Shown here piece after piece: positions 8,105-16,155 of a stretch of 64,000 nt of DNA. A program made the translations under genes and the position numbers. The DNA comes from Blautia glucerasea (GTDB taxonomy: Bacteria; Bacillota; Clostridia; Lachnospirales; Lachnospiraceae). The stretch is taken from positions 1 through 64,000 of the forward strand of contig NZ_JAAITU010000007.1 in assembly GCF_013304385.1 (NCBI RefSeq), read 5' to 3'. The notes under the pieces were generated by a model. The model ran no database searches. It was not told the DNA's origin and saw nothing but the letters and a program-made list of their open reading frames with translations. Numbering within the stretch: the first letter of the stretch is position 1; each line of letters opens with the position of its first letter.

Positions 8105-8164
8105 TATACTTAATAAGTATGACAAAAATCGGGAAACTTAACAGGGTATACATTAGTATACCTG
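8105..8164 (+). promoter_or_regulatory. -10 box and palindromic operator-like site before the RelA/SpoT fusion gene
   Basis: TATACT at 8105-8110 is a good -10 box; the -35 position is only a T run. Downstream, GTATAC at 8146-8151 and GTATAC at 8156-8161 form a palindrome around ATTA, extended by CAG/CTG with one bulged G (8142-8164). It lies between promoter and start codon, the place for an operator or a 5' hairpin that could allow autoregulation. Confidence 0.5.
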
Positions 8165-8188
8165 AATAAAAATGGTGGTGTAGAATAT

Positions 8189-10117
8189 TTGAAAGAACAG
8201 ACAAGAGTAACATTCACAAAGGAGGAACTGGCTGCTAAGGTAAAGGTTCCTGCGATTGTGGAACAGGATTTAAAAAGGATCATCAGTGACCGTCTGGAGC
8301 AGTGCGGATTGTATTACCGGGTTTTTTCACGTACAAAGACGGCTGCATCCATGGCACATAAATTTGAATTAAAGGATTATAGTGCTGAGGATAAGAAGCT
8401 ACAGGATCTGGTAGGAGTAAGGATCAACCTTTATTTTGATGATGATGTGGATATCTGCCAGAATATTGTAGAGAATACTTTTGATGTAGAGGGATGGTCC
8501 ACATCAGAGCGCAGCGAAGAAGAGTTTAAGCCGACCAAGCTGAACGGGGTATGTAAGCTACCGGAGTATCTTAGATCTGAGATTTCCCCAGAAACGTGGG
8601 ATATGTGTATTGATGACACATTTGAGATCCAGATCAAAACCATGTTTTTTGAAGGATGGCATGAGATTGAGCATGACATGCGTTACAAGGGTGAGGAGCT
8701 TTGGCATAATTATAAGGGATTTTCCAGATACTTTAACAGTATTCTGGCTACATTGGAGCTGTGTGACAAATCTATGGTCACTTTATTTGAGGATCTGGGA
8801 CATTCCCTTTATAAGTCAGGCAGATGGAGCGATATGATCAAAAGTCATTTCCGCCTGAAGCTTGGAGAAGGAACTCTTTATCCGGAGGTTGCCAGCCTTT
8901 TAGATGAGGATAAAGATAAACAGGTAGATAATCTGGCAAAGCGAATTTACAAAACCAGTAAACAGACTTTGGTGGAACAGCTCTTAAAGCGGCCCAAGAA
9001 AACACCTATTAATGTAAATACCATTATTGCATTGTTAAATGACAGCCAGTTTCACGACAGCCGGCTGACAGCGATCTTTAAGGAGCGGGACGTATACAAT
9101 GACGGCCGTGAGGAGATCCCAGGTGAGTCCAGGCATTATGAGATGAAACCATTGATCCGGTATAATGTTTTTCAGATGAATACACGGGTGGATGGAAGCC
9201 GGATCAAGGATTCTTCTGCCTGTGATGCTGTTTCTATTTTTCAAAAATCGGCAGATATTATTTATCAGTGGATCGTAGAGAAATATGGCGGCCTGTTTAA
9301 GAGCATGCCAAGGGAAACCGTGACCTATCACGCAGATATCCTGGCTTACCATGTGGCTGTGAACTATAATCCGGAAGCACTTCGGATGAATATGCATGTG
9401 CGCCATATGGATCTGGAGGTTGGCGGACGTATCTGGTATTCAGAAGCCGGTCTGGAAGTGAAAGATGGACAGGTGCTTCTGAAAGTATGCAACGGATATG
9501 CAGATCCGCAAAGAGAGCATTCTGCCCAGGAACCTGGAGTGGTATTCTTCAGTTACCCCGGATATTATAAGTCTATTGTAGACGAGGTGGGAATCATCAG
9601 CGGGATTTCCTGCTCCAACCGGCGCAGGATTTTAAAGGAGGATCAGTTTTCCATGCTGGCTGCAGCACTTAAGGATCCGAAGAGGATGTTTCCAGTAGTG
9701 CTGGTTATTTCCAGAAGCACACCGGATGGCATGATGGATGAGGATTGGCTGGGGCAGTTCCGTGTATCGGATTTTACAAGAACTGTATGGCGGTATGCCC
9801 ATGTATTTACCTGCCACGAAAGCACAGGTAAGAAGTTTCTTCATGTTGCAGGAGTTGATCCAAGACAGATTGAGGATATTCCCAGATTATATATTTTCTG
9901 GCCAGGGAAAGAGATTGATGATTATGGACCTGAGGATGTGGAGAACTGCAGCTTTGGCCGTCACTTGGAGGCAAGGGGAGACGCCCGTACCTATGATATT
10001 GTAAGAGGAGGACAGGCATTTTACCATAAGATCGTTACAGATCTGAGGGAATGGAATGTGTCTGCAGATATGTGGGAAGGCTTTAAGCTGGAGATCCTTA
10101 CTGAGATTCCTAAATAA
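8189..10117 (+). CDS. RelA/SpoT synthetase-domain protein with unrecognised C-terminal region
   Basis: The 642-residue protein begins with a (p)ppGpp-synthetase-like nucleotidyltransferase domain (about 20-200). Its ATP-binding signature R48-x-K50, S54, K58 is intact, as are the metal-site block LQDLVGVRI with D73 and the second block E146-I-Q-I-K-T followed by W157, E159 and EH at 161-162. The stretch where the guanine-stacking Tyr (GY...H) is expected reads NGVCKLP instead, so the acceptor may not be GDP or GTP. No HD hydrolase, TGS or ACT domain is present. Residues about 200-642 match no family I recognise; a late segment with VVLVISRS and LYIFWPG is alpha/beta-like. The start is TTG, since the next Met lies inside the ATP motif. 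It is monocistronic between two tRNA-Leu units; toxSAS-like defence is a hypothesis. Confidence 0.82.
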   Translation: MKEQTRVTFTKEELAAKVKVPAIVEQDLKRIISDRLEQCGLYYRVFSRTKTAASMAHKFELKDYSAEDKKLQDLVGVRINLYFDDDVDICQNIVENTFDVEGWSTSERSEEEFKPTKLNGVCKLPEYLRSEISPETWDMCIDDTFEIQIKTMFFEGWHEIEHDMRYKGEELWHNYKGFSRYFNSILATLELCDKSMVTLFEDLGHSLYKSGRWSDMIKSHFRLKLGEGTLYPEVASLLDEDKDKQVDNLAKRIYKTSKQTLVEQLLKRPKKTPINVNTIIALLNDSQFHDSRLTAIFKERDVYNDGREEIPGESRHYEMKPLIRYNVFQMNTRVDGSRIKDSSACDAVSIFQKSADIIYQWIVEKYGGLFKSMPRETVTYHADILAYHVAVNYNPEALRMNMHVRHMDLEVGGRIWYSEAGLEVKDGQVLLKVCNGYADPQREHSAQEPGVVFFSYPGYYKSIVDEVGIISGISCSNRRRILKEDQFSMLAAALKDPKRMFPVVLVISRSTPDGMMDEDWLGQFRVSDFTRTVWRYAHVFTCHESTGKKFLHVAGVDPRQIEDIPRLYIFWPGKEIDDYGPEDVENCSFGRHLEARGDARTYDIVRGGQAFYHKIVTDLREWNVSADMWEGFKLEILTEIPK

Positions 10118-10158
10118 AATCCAAAATAAAATCTAAAACAAAATCTAAAACAAAATCC
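10117..10158 (+). repeat. Short A-rich tandem repeats
   Basis: Copies of an 11-12 bp unit of the AAATCTAAAAC type follow the stop codon of the RelA/SpoT fusion gene and run into the terminator stem. Likely replication slippage in an A-rich tail; no function is evident. Confidence 0.55.
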
Positions 10159-10200
10159 CTGTGGAACACGGTTTTTTAAATTGTTCCACAGGGATTTCTT
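10153..10200 (+). terminator. Strong terminator after the RelA/SpoT fusion gene
   Basis: A perfect 16-bp stem pairs 10153-10168 with 10182-10197 and is followed by a T-rich tail. It separates the gene from the convergent right-hand tRNA-Leu unit. Confidence 0.85.
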
Positions 10201-10212
10201 TTCTTGAAGACA

Positions 10213-10242
10213 AAAAAAGAAACCTTTCTAATAAAAGGTTTC
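10213..10242 (-). terminator. Terminator of right tRNA-Leu
   Basis: On the minus strand GAAACCTTT (10234-10242) pairs with AAAGGTTTC (10219-10227), followed by TCTTTTTTT. Its stem is identical to that of the left tRNA unit; the loop differs. Confidence 0.85.
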
Positions 10243-10250
10243 GAAAATAC

Positions 10251-10380
10251 TAATGCGGAAGATGGGACTTGAACCCACACGAGCGCAATGCTCACAAGAT
10301 CCTTAGTCTTGCTCGTCTGCCAGTTCCGACACTTCCGCATGCTGCATTTCATGGGCTTTTTGTCTCTCGCCCTCGCAACA
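10251..10380 (-). repeat. Right arm of 130-bp inverted repeat (tRNA-Leu transcript)
   Basis: Reverse complement of 7900-8029 with one difference. The arm again begins at the predicted transcription start, 7 nt after the -10 box, which argues for selection or gene conversion on the transcribed unit. Confidence 0.9.
10254..10338 (-). tRNA. tRNA-Leu (anticodon AAG), right copy
   Basis: An 85-nt gene identical to the left tRNA-Leu but in inverted orientation, again without encoded CCA. The anticodon loop CTAAGGA gives AAG. It has its own promoter and terminator, so both copies should be expressed. Confidence 0.9.
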
Positions 10381-10386
10381 AAACGT

Positions 10387-10415
10387 AGTATATCAAAAGC
10401 CCTATGGAAAGTCAA
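10387..10415 (-). promoter_or_regulatory. Promoter of tRNA-Leu (right copy)
   Basis: On the minus strand TTGACT (10410-10415) and TATACT (10387-10392) are 17 bp apart. The spacer is unrelated to that of the left copy although both -35 boxes are the same. Confidence 0.82.
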
Positions 10416-10520
10416 CAGCTTTTTTGAAAAAATAAAATAATTTTCAAGATTTTTTTGAAAAAAAGAGGAATTTGCAATTTTGTGTAGAATATAATTAATA
10501 AGAGGTTTGTCTCAGTTGAT

Positions 10521-10544
10521 CCGGCAGAGGGTATGTGCTGCCGG
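10521..10544 (+). other. Hairpin in the dgt leader
   Basis: CCGGCAG at 10521-10527 pairs with CTGCCGG at 10538-10544, between a TATAAT box near 10490 and the dgt ribosome site. No T run follows, so it is a 5'-UTR hairpin of unknown role. Confidence 0.4.
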
Positions 10545-10573
10545 GCACATGGTTGTTCTGTGGAGGAAATTGG

Positions 10574-11584
10574 ATGAATATCAGAGAGAGCATGGAACAA
10601 AGAGAACGGGAGCTTTTAAGCCCTTATGCTGCTCTAAGCGGTGATTCCAGGGGGCGTGGCAGACCGGAAGAAGAATGTGATGTGCGAACTGTTTATCAAA
10701 GAGACAGGGACCGGATCCTGCACTGCAAGGCTTTCCGCAGGATGAAGGACAAGACACAGGTTTTTCTTGCACCGCAGGGGGATCACTACAGGAACCGGCT
10801 TACCCATACTCTGGAGGTATCGCAGATCGCACGTACCATTGCAAAGGCATTGCGGCTGAATGAGGATCTGGTGGAGGCCATTGCCCTGGGTCATGATCTG
10901 GGCCATACACCTTTCGGTCATGCAGGAGAGCGCGCACTAAACCAGGTGCATCCAGGAGGCTTTGAGCATTGCAGCCAGAGTCTTCGGGTGGTAGAGCTTC
11001 TGGAGAAGAATGGGGAAGGACTGAATCTGACCTGGGAGACCAGGGACGGGATCCTAAATCATCGTACCAGCGGTCATCCTTCCACACTGGAGGGACAGGT
11101 GGTGCGCTTTGCTGATAAGATCGCCTATATCCATCATGATATGGATGATGCCCAAAGGGCTGGGATTCTGACAGAGGATGATCTGCCAGTTACACTTAGG
11201 ATGTTTCTTGGGTATACCACACGTGAGAGGCTGAACACCTTTGTACATGATATTATTGAGAACAGCCTGGACCGTCCGGCGATCAGTATGTCGCCTCAGG
11301 TACAGGAGGCAATGATGGATCTTCGCAGCATCATGTTCCAGGATGTTTACCTGAATCCTGTAGCAAAGAAAGAAGAATCCAAGGCAATCAAGATGCTTAC
11401 TGAATTATATCAGTATTATATAGAACATCCGGAAGCTATGTCTGGTGAATACAGGGAGCTGATCAGCAGGAAGCAGGAGTCTGTGGCTCAGGCTGTATGC
11501 GATTATCTTGCAGGGATGACAGACCAGTATTCCATGGAAAAGTTCCGGGAAATATATATTCCGAAAGCATGGGAAGTATATTAG
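10574..11584 (+). CDS. dgt: Deoxyguanosinetriphosphate triphosphohydrolase-like HD protein
   Basis: The 336-residue protein is a dGTPase-type HD phosphohydrolase that splits dNTPs into nucleoside and tripolyphosphate, acting in dNTP pool control. Visible family blocks are RDRILHCKAFRRMKDKTQVF, then NRLTHTLEVSQIAR (first metal His) and the paired HD in GHDLGHTPFGHAGERAL. A later HD-type Asp lies in FADKIAYIHHDMDDA. GGAGGA at 10562-10567 sets the ATG at 10574; a frame from 10535 is longer without support. The short length matches the non-E. coli clade. It heads the block leading to dnaG and rpoD, a common clostridial arrangement. Confidence 0.9.
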   Translation: MNIRESMEQRERELLSPYAALSGDSRGRGRPEEECDVRTVYQRDRDRILHCKAFRRMKDKTQVFLAPQGDHYRNRLTHTLEVSQIARTIAKALRLNEDLVEAIALGHDLGHTPFGHAGERALNQVHPGGFEHCSQSLRVVELLEKNGEGLNLTWETRDGILNHRTSGHPSTLEGQVVRFADKIAYIHHDMDDAQRAGILTEDDLPVTLRMFLGYTTRERLNTFVHDIIENSLDRPAISMSPQVQEAMMDLRSIMFQDVYLNPVAKKEESKAIKMLTELYQYYIEHPEAMSGEYRELISRKQESVAQAVCDYLAGMTDQYSMEKFREIYIPKAWEVY

Positions 11585-11593
11585 CTGGGAGAT

Positions 11594-11646
11594 GACTCCC
11601 ACCTCTATAGGTGGTGAGAAACAAGCTTGTATCAGTGGTGGGAGTC
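11594..11646 (+). other. Hairpin cluster between dgt and dnaG
   Basis: GACTCCCACC at 11594-11603 pairs perfectly with GGTGGGAGTC at 11637-11646, and an alternative inner hairpin CCACC-TCTATA-GGTGG can form. The sequence recalls the hairpin ends of IS200/IS605-type elements, but no transposase is present. It may be a solo relic or a cis-regulatory RNA for dnaG-rpoD. Confidence 0.45.
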
Positions 11647-11663
11647 AATAGAGGAGGATGCAC

Positions 11664-13460
11664 ATGCGATATTCTGACGATATTATTGAAGAAGTCAGGA
11701 TGAAAAATGATATTGTGGATGTGGTTTCACAATATGTGAAACTTACCAGGAAAGGCAGCTCTTATTTTGGACTGTGTCCATTCCACAATGAGAAAACGCC
11801 TTCCTTTTCTGTTACGCCATCCAAGCAGATGTATTACTGCTTTGGTTGTGGTGCAGGAGGAAACGTATTTAATTTTGTAATGGAATATGAGAATTATTCC
11901 TTTGGTGAGGCTCTTTCCCATCTGGCAGACCGGGCGGGGGTACAGCTTCCAAGGATCGAATATTCCAGCGAAGCCAGGGAAAAGGCAAAGCAGAGGGAGA
12001 CTCTTCTTGAGATCAACCGGCAGGCTGCCCAGTATTTTTATTATCAGCTTCGCAGAGAAAGCGGACAGATCGGTTATCGATATCTTACGGACAGAGGATT
12101 AAGTGATGAAACCATCCGGAAATTTGGCCTTGGGTACTCGGACAAGTTCAGCGATGACCTTTACAAATTTCTGAAAGGCAAGGGATATGGTGACGATCAG
12201 CTGCGGGACAGCGGTCTGTTTAATGTGGATGAGCGTCATGGAATGTATGACAAATTCTGGAACCGAGTTATTTTCCCAATTATGGATGTGAATAACCGGG
12301 TGATTGGTTTTGGCGGCAGGGTCATGGGAGATGGAAAGCCCAAGTACCTGAATTCCCCGGAGACAAAGATCTTTGACAAAAGCCGTAACCTGTATGGGCT
12401 GAATGTGGCTCGTACATCCAGAAAGCCATATCTGATCCTGTGCGAAGGTTATATGGATGTGATCTCCATGCATCAGTCAGGCTTTACCAACGCAGTGGCG
12501 TCCCTTGGAACCTCGCTTACTTCCGGGCACGCCAGCCTTCTAAAGCGCTACACCCAGGAGGTGCTGCTTTTGTATGACAGTGATGAGGCAGGAGTGAAGG
12601 CAGCATTACGTGCCATTCCCATATTGCGGGAAGCAGGGATCAATTCCAGAGTTGTGGATCTGAAGCCTCACAAGGATCCGGATGAATTTATCAAGACAGA
12701 AGGAGCAGAGGCCTTTCAGCAGAGGCTGGATCAGGCAAGAGACAGCTTTATGTTCCGGGTGAGCGTATCAGAGAAGGATTTCCCTATGGAGGAGCCGCAG
12801 GGACAGAATCGTTTCTTTGAACGGTGTGCACGTCTTCTTCTGGAATTATCGGATGAGCTTGAGCGGAATCTTTACATAGAAGCCATTGTCAGGCAGTATC
12901 ACAGATATGGGATCAGCGTGGAGGATCTCCGCAAAAGAGTAAATACCCTGGCTATGAAGGGAACGCCTATAGAGCAGCGGCAGCAGCCAAAGACTGTGGA
13001 AGCCCGTCAGGCACAGAAGAAGGAATCTGCAGCAGATAAGGCTCAGAAACTGATGCTGACCTGGCTTGTAACTTATCCAGGGATTTTTGATACAGTTGAG
13101 AAATATCTGTCTCCGGGGGATTTTATCGTTCCTTTATATCATGAAGTGGCAGAAATGCTTTTTGAACAGCATGCCCAGGGAGATGTGAATCCGGCACGGC
13201 TGCTGAACAGCTTTACTGACAGCGAAGAGCAGCGAGAGGTAGCATCACTTTTTAATGCAACCATCCATCTGGAAACAATGGAAGAGCAGGAACGGGCATT
13301 TAGCGACACTCTGATCCGTATTAAGCAGGAAAGTCTTGCAGAAAAAAATAAAAACTGGGATCCTACAGACATGGCCGGGTTGCAAGAACTTGTAAAGGCC
13401 AAGAAGGAACTGGAGGATCTGGGAAGAAAAAGACAGCAGCTGCATATTTCCTTTGAATAA
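11664..13460 (+). CDS. dnaG: DNA primase
   Basis: DnaG makes the RNA primers for chromosome replication. The 598-residue product shows the CHC2 zinc finger ([11 protein letters not shown] and [11 protein letters not shown], about residues 38-66), the core with RVIFPI and VIGFGGR, and the TOPRIM motifs LCEGYMDV (near 255) and LYDSDEAG (near 305). A helicase-interacting C-terminal region follows, ending with a charged helix. ATG 11664 fits the GGAGG at 11653-11657; the ATG at 11658 overlaps that box. It is followed 38 nt later by rpoD, the classic macromolecular-synthesis operon order. Confidence 0.96.
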   Translation: MRYSDDIIEEVRMKNDIVDVVSQYVKLTRKGSSYFGLCPFHNEKTPSFSVTPSKQMYYCFGCGAGGNVFNFVMEYENYSFGEALSHLADRAGVQLPRIEYSSEAREKAKQRETLLEINRQAAQYFYYQLRRESGQIGYRYLTDRGLSDETIRKFGLGYSDKFSDDLYKFLKGKGYGDDQLRDSGLFNVDERHGMYDKFWNRVIFPIMDVNNRVIGFGGRVMGDGKPKYLNSPETKIFDKSRNLYGLNVARTSRKPYLILCEGYMDVISMHQSGFTNAVASLGTSLTSGHASLLKRYTQEVLLLYDSDEAGVKAALRAIPILREAGINSRVVDLKPHKDPDEFIKTEGAEAFQQRLDQARDSFMFRVSVSEKDFPMEEPQGQNRFFERCARLLLELSDELERNLYIEAIVRQYHRYGISVEDLRKRVNTLAMKGTPIEQRQQPKTVEARQAQKKESAADKAQKLMLTWLVTYPGIFDTVEKYLSPGDFIVPLYHEVAEMLFEQHAQGDVNPARLLNSFTDSEEQREVASLFNATIHLETMEEQERAFSDTLIRIKQESLAEKNKNWDPTDMAGLQELVKAKKELEDLGRKRQQLHISFE

Positions 13461-13498
13461 GGATAAAATATAAACACTATATGGAGGTTAAAACACCT

Positions 13499-14626
13499 AT
13501 GGAAATGAATATGGGCAAATTCAGTGAGAAACTTGTAGAGCTTCTGGAACTTGCAAAAAAGAAAAAAAATGTGCTGGAATATCAGGAAATCAGTGACTTT
13601 TTCAAAGACCAGCCACTGGATGTGGATCAGATGGAAAAGGTTTTTGATTTTCTGGAGGCCAGTGGTGTAGATGTTCTCCGTATCACTGGAAACAGCGGAG
13701 AAGACATGATCCTTGATGATGATGTGGATATTGACGGCCTGGATGATGAGGAAGAAGTGGAATTGGACAAGATCGACCTTTCGGTACCTGAAGGGGTAAG
13801 CATTGAGGATCCGGTCCGCATGTATCTGAAAGAGATCGGCAAAGTGCCTCTTCTTACAGCAGAAGAGGAAATCGAACTGGCAAAAAAAATGGAACAGGGA
13901 GATGAAGATGCTAAGAAAAGACTGGCAGAGGCTAACCTGCGTCTTGTGGTCAGTATTGCAAAGCGTTATGTAGGTCGGGGAATGCTGTTCCTTGATCTGA
14001 TCCAGGAGGGAAATCTTGGACTGATCAAGGCAGTTGAGAAATTTGACTACAGAAAAGGCTATAAGTTCAGTACGTATGCTACCTGGTGGATCCGTCAGGC
14101 GATCACCAGAGCCATTGCAGACCAGGCAAGAACTATCCGTATTCCTGTTCACATGGTAGAGACCATTAACAAGCTGATCCGTGTTTCCAGACAGCTGCTT
14201 CAGGAGCTGGGACGGGAACCTACCCCGGAAGAGATTGCAGAAGAGATGGACATGTCTGTAGAACGAGTGCGTGAGATTCTGAAGATTTCCCAGGAACCAG
14301 TATCTTTGGAGACACCAATCGGTGAGGAAGAGGACAGTCATCTGGGTGATTTTATTCAGGATGATAATGTGCCTGTTCCTGCAGATGCAGCAGCCTTCAC
14401 CCTTCTTAAGGAGCAGCTGGTAGAAGTTCTGGGAACCCTTACCGAAAGAGAGCAGAAAGTGCTTAGACTTCGTTTCGGATTGGATGACGGCCGTGCAAGA
14501 ACATTGGAAGAGGTTGGCAAGGAGTTTAATGTTACCAGAGAGCGTATCCGCCAGATCGAGGCAAAGGCCCTTAGAAAGCTTCGCCACCCAAGCCGTAGCC
14601 GTAAATTAAAAGATTATTTGGATTGA
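13499..14626 (+). CDS. rpoD: RNA polymerase primary sigma factor (sigma-70/SigA)
   Basis: The 375-residue protein is the housekeeping sigma factor that directs RNA polymerase to -35/-10 promoters like those seen across this window. Region 1.2 lies in [11 protein letters not shown], region 2 in [27 protein letters not shown] and [17 protein letters not shown], region 3 after [14 protein letters not shown], and region 4 in [20 protein letters not shown], the -35-binding helix. The N terminus is short with an acidic stretch (about residues 70-95), as in Gram-positive SigA. GGAGG at 13483-13487 favours ATG 13499 over 13481. Confidence 0.96.
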   Translation: MEMNMGKFSEKLVELLELAKKKKNVLEYQEISDFFKDQPLDVDQMEKVFDFLEASGVDVLRITGNSGEDMILDDDVDIDGLDDEEEVELDKIDLSVPEGVSIEDPVRMYLKEIGKVPLLTAEEEIELAKKMEQGDEDAKKRLAEANLRLVVSIAKRYVGRGMLFLDLIQEGNLGLIKAVEKFDYRKGYKFSTYATWWIRQAITRAIADQARTIRIPVHMVETINKLIRVSRQLLQELGREPTPEEIAEEMDMSVERVREILKISQEPVSLETPIGEEEDSHLGDFIQDDNVPVPADAAAFTLLKEQLVEVLGTLTEREQKVLRLRFGLDDGRARTLEEVGKEFNVTRERIRQIEAKALRKLRHPSRSRKLKDYLD

Positions 14627-14639
14627 TCAGGAGAAGCGT

Positions 14640-15341
14640 ATGCAGTTGTCTTTACGTTTGGCTGCCATCAGTAAAATGGTGCATGGCGGCAACCGGCTGG
14701 TAGATGTGGGATGTGATCATGGATATCTGCCGGTGTACCTGGTTTTGAATAAAAAGATCCCTTCTGCGATCGCCATGGATGTGAGAAAAGGCCCGTTGCT
14801 TCGGGCAAAGGAGCATGTGCAGCAGTACGGGGTTTCAGATTACATAGAACTTCGTCTTTCTGATGGCTTGTCTGCACTAAAGGCCGGAGAGGGAGATACC
14901 TTGGTGATCGCAGGGATGGGAGGTCCTTTGATGGAACGGATCCTGACAGAAGGAAAACAGGTGCTTGATTCCTTCCAGGAGCTGATCTTGCAGCCTCAGT
15001 CGGATGTGTGCCATTTCCGGCATTTTATCCGGGAACAGGGCTGGGAGATCCGGGAAGAGGAGCTGATCCTTGAGGATGGCAAATTTTATCCTATGATGCG
15101 TGTGACCAGGAGCATAGAAGGATGTGTTCCTTGGACAAAGGAAGAAGAGGCCTTTGGTAAATTTCTTTTAGAAGCCAGGCATCCGGTGCTTAAGTTATAT
15201 TTGCAAAGAGAGCTTGGGATCCGTAAGAAGATCCTGGAGAAGCTGGTGGATGCAGGAGAAGGCGCCAGGGAGCGAAAAGCAGAGGTAGAGGAGGAAAAGC
15301 AGCTTTTAATGGCTGCGCTTACAAGATATGAAAGCAAGTGA
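14640..15341 (+). CDS. trmK: tRNA (adenine(22)-N(1))-methyltransferase
   Basis: TrmK methylates A22 of bacterial tRNAs using S-adenosylmethionine. The 233-residue length fits. The Rossmann SAM site is visible as LVDVGCDHGYLP (about 21-32), followed by AIAMDVRKGPL, and the family signature VIAGMGGPLMERIL lies near 90. A C-terminal helical part follows. It starts 13 nt after rpoD and overlaps the next gene by 14 nt, so the rpoD-trmK-nif3 order common in Firmicutes is kept and translation is likely coupled. Confidence 0.92.
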   Translation: MQLSLRLAAISKMVHGGNRLVDVGCDHGYLPVYLVLNKKIPSAIAMDVRKGPLLRAKEHVQQYGVSDYIELRLSDGLSALKAGEGDTLVIAGMGGPLMERILTEGKQVLDSFQELILQPQSDVCHFRHFIREQGWEIREEELILEDGKFYPMMRVTRSIEGCVPWTKEEEAFGKFLLEARHPVLKLYLQRELGIRKKILEKLVDAGEGARERKAEVEEEKQLLMAALTRYESK

Positions 15342-16119
15342 ACTGACGGACTGGCTGGAGAAGGAGTTTCCTTCTTCGGCAGCAGAGGACTGGGATAATG
15401 TAGGACTTTTGGTGGGAGATGACCAGAAAGAAATTTCGCATATTTTTCTTGCACTGGATCTTACAGATCGCGTGCTGGAGGAAGCTGTTTCCTGCGGTGC
15501 AGATATGATCATTACTCATCATCCTATGATCTTTTCAGGCCTGAAAAAGATCAATACCCATGATTTTACAGGCAGAAAGGTGATCAGGCTGATCCAGGAG
15601 AATATTCCTTATTATGCTATGCATACCAATTATGATATTCTTGGAATGGCAGATCTAAGTGCAGAATATATTGGTATTTCACAGACCAGCGTTTTGTCTG
15701 TGACAGAGGACGGCTTGGATGGAACACAGGGATTTGGAAGAGCAGGCAATCTTCCAAAAGAGATGAGCCTTGGAGAATACGCAGGTTTTATCAAAACATC
15801 TTTAAAGCTGAAGGATGTGAGAGTGTACGGAGATCTAAACATGCCTGTAAAGAGGGCTGCTGTTTGCACAGGATCCGGAAAAAGCATGATTTCGGATGCA
15901 CTGGCAGCAGGAGCAGATGTGTATGTGACTGGAGATATTGATCATCATTCAGGGATTGATGCATTGCAGGCTGGTTTGGCAGTGATCGATGCAGGTCATT
16001 ATGGTACAGAGTACATTTTCATGGATGCCATGAAAAAAAGAATACAGGAAGTATTTGACGGGCTGAAGGTAACATGTGCAAAGGTTCAGTGTCCCTATAC
16101 CCTGATGGCAGATATGTGA
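15328..16119 (+). CDS. Nif3-like dinuclear metal centre protein
   Basis: The 263-residue protein belongs to the Nif3/DUF34 family (YqfO-type), hexameric proteins with a two-metal site. Key blocks are EDWDNVGLLVGD near 21-32, ADMIITHHPMIF with the metal-binding His pair near 58-69, and the C-terminal DVYVTGDIDHHSGIDA and DAGHYGTE metal ligands. The long insertion of B. subtilis YqfO is absent. Family function is debated (possibly GTP cyclohydrolase-like or metal insertion). It overlaps trmK by 14 nt and is almost certainly co-transcribed with it. Confidence 0.92.
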   Translation: MKASELTDWLEKEFPSSAAEDWDNVGLLVGDDQKEISHIFLALDLTDRVLEEAVSCGADMIITHHPMIFSGLKKINTHDFTGRKVIRLIQENIPYYAMHTNYDILGMADLSAEYIGISQTSVLSVTEDGLDGTQGFGRAGNLPKEMSLGEYAGFIKTSLKLKDVRVYGDLNMPVKRAAVCTGSGKSMISDALAAGADVYVTGDIDHHSGIDALQAGLAVIDAGHYGTEYIFMDAMKKRIQEVFDGLKVTCAKVQCPYTLMADM

Positions 16120-16155
16120 TACCATCAGCATGCCATAGAAATGGAGGTGCTATAC

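Noticed and set aside
13139-14587. Long open frame of 482 codons on the minus strand across dnaG and rpoD
   Set aside because: It lies antisense to two certain genes, its translation is rich in Phe, His, Leu and Cys without any motif, and it has no ribosome site. It is a shadow of codon bias.
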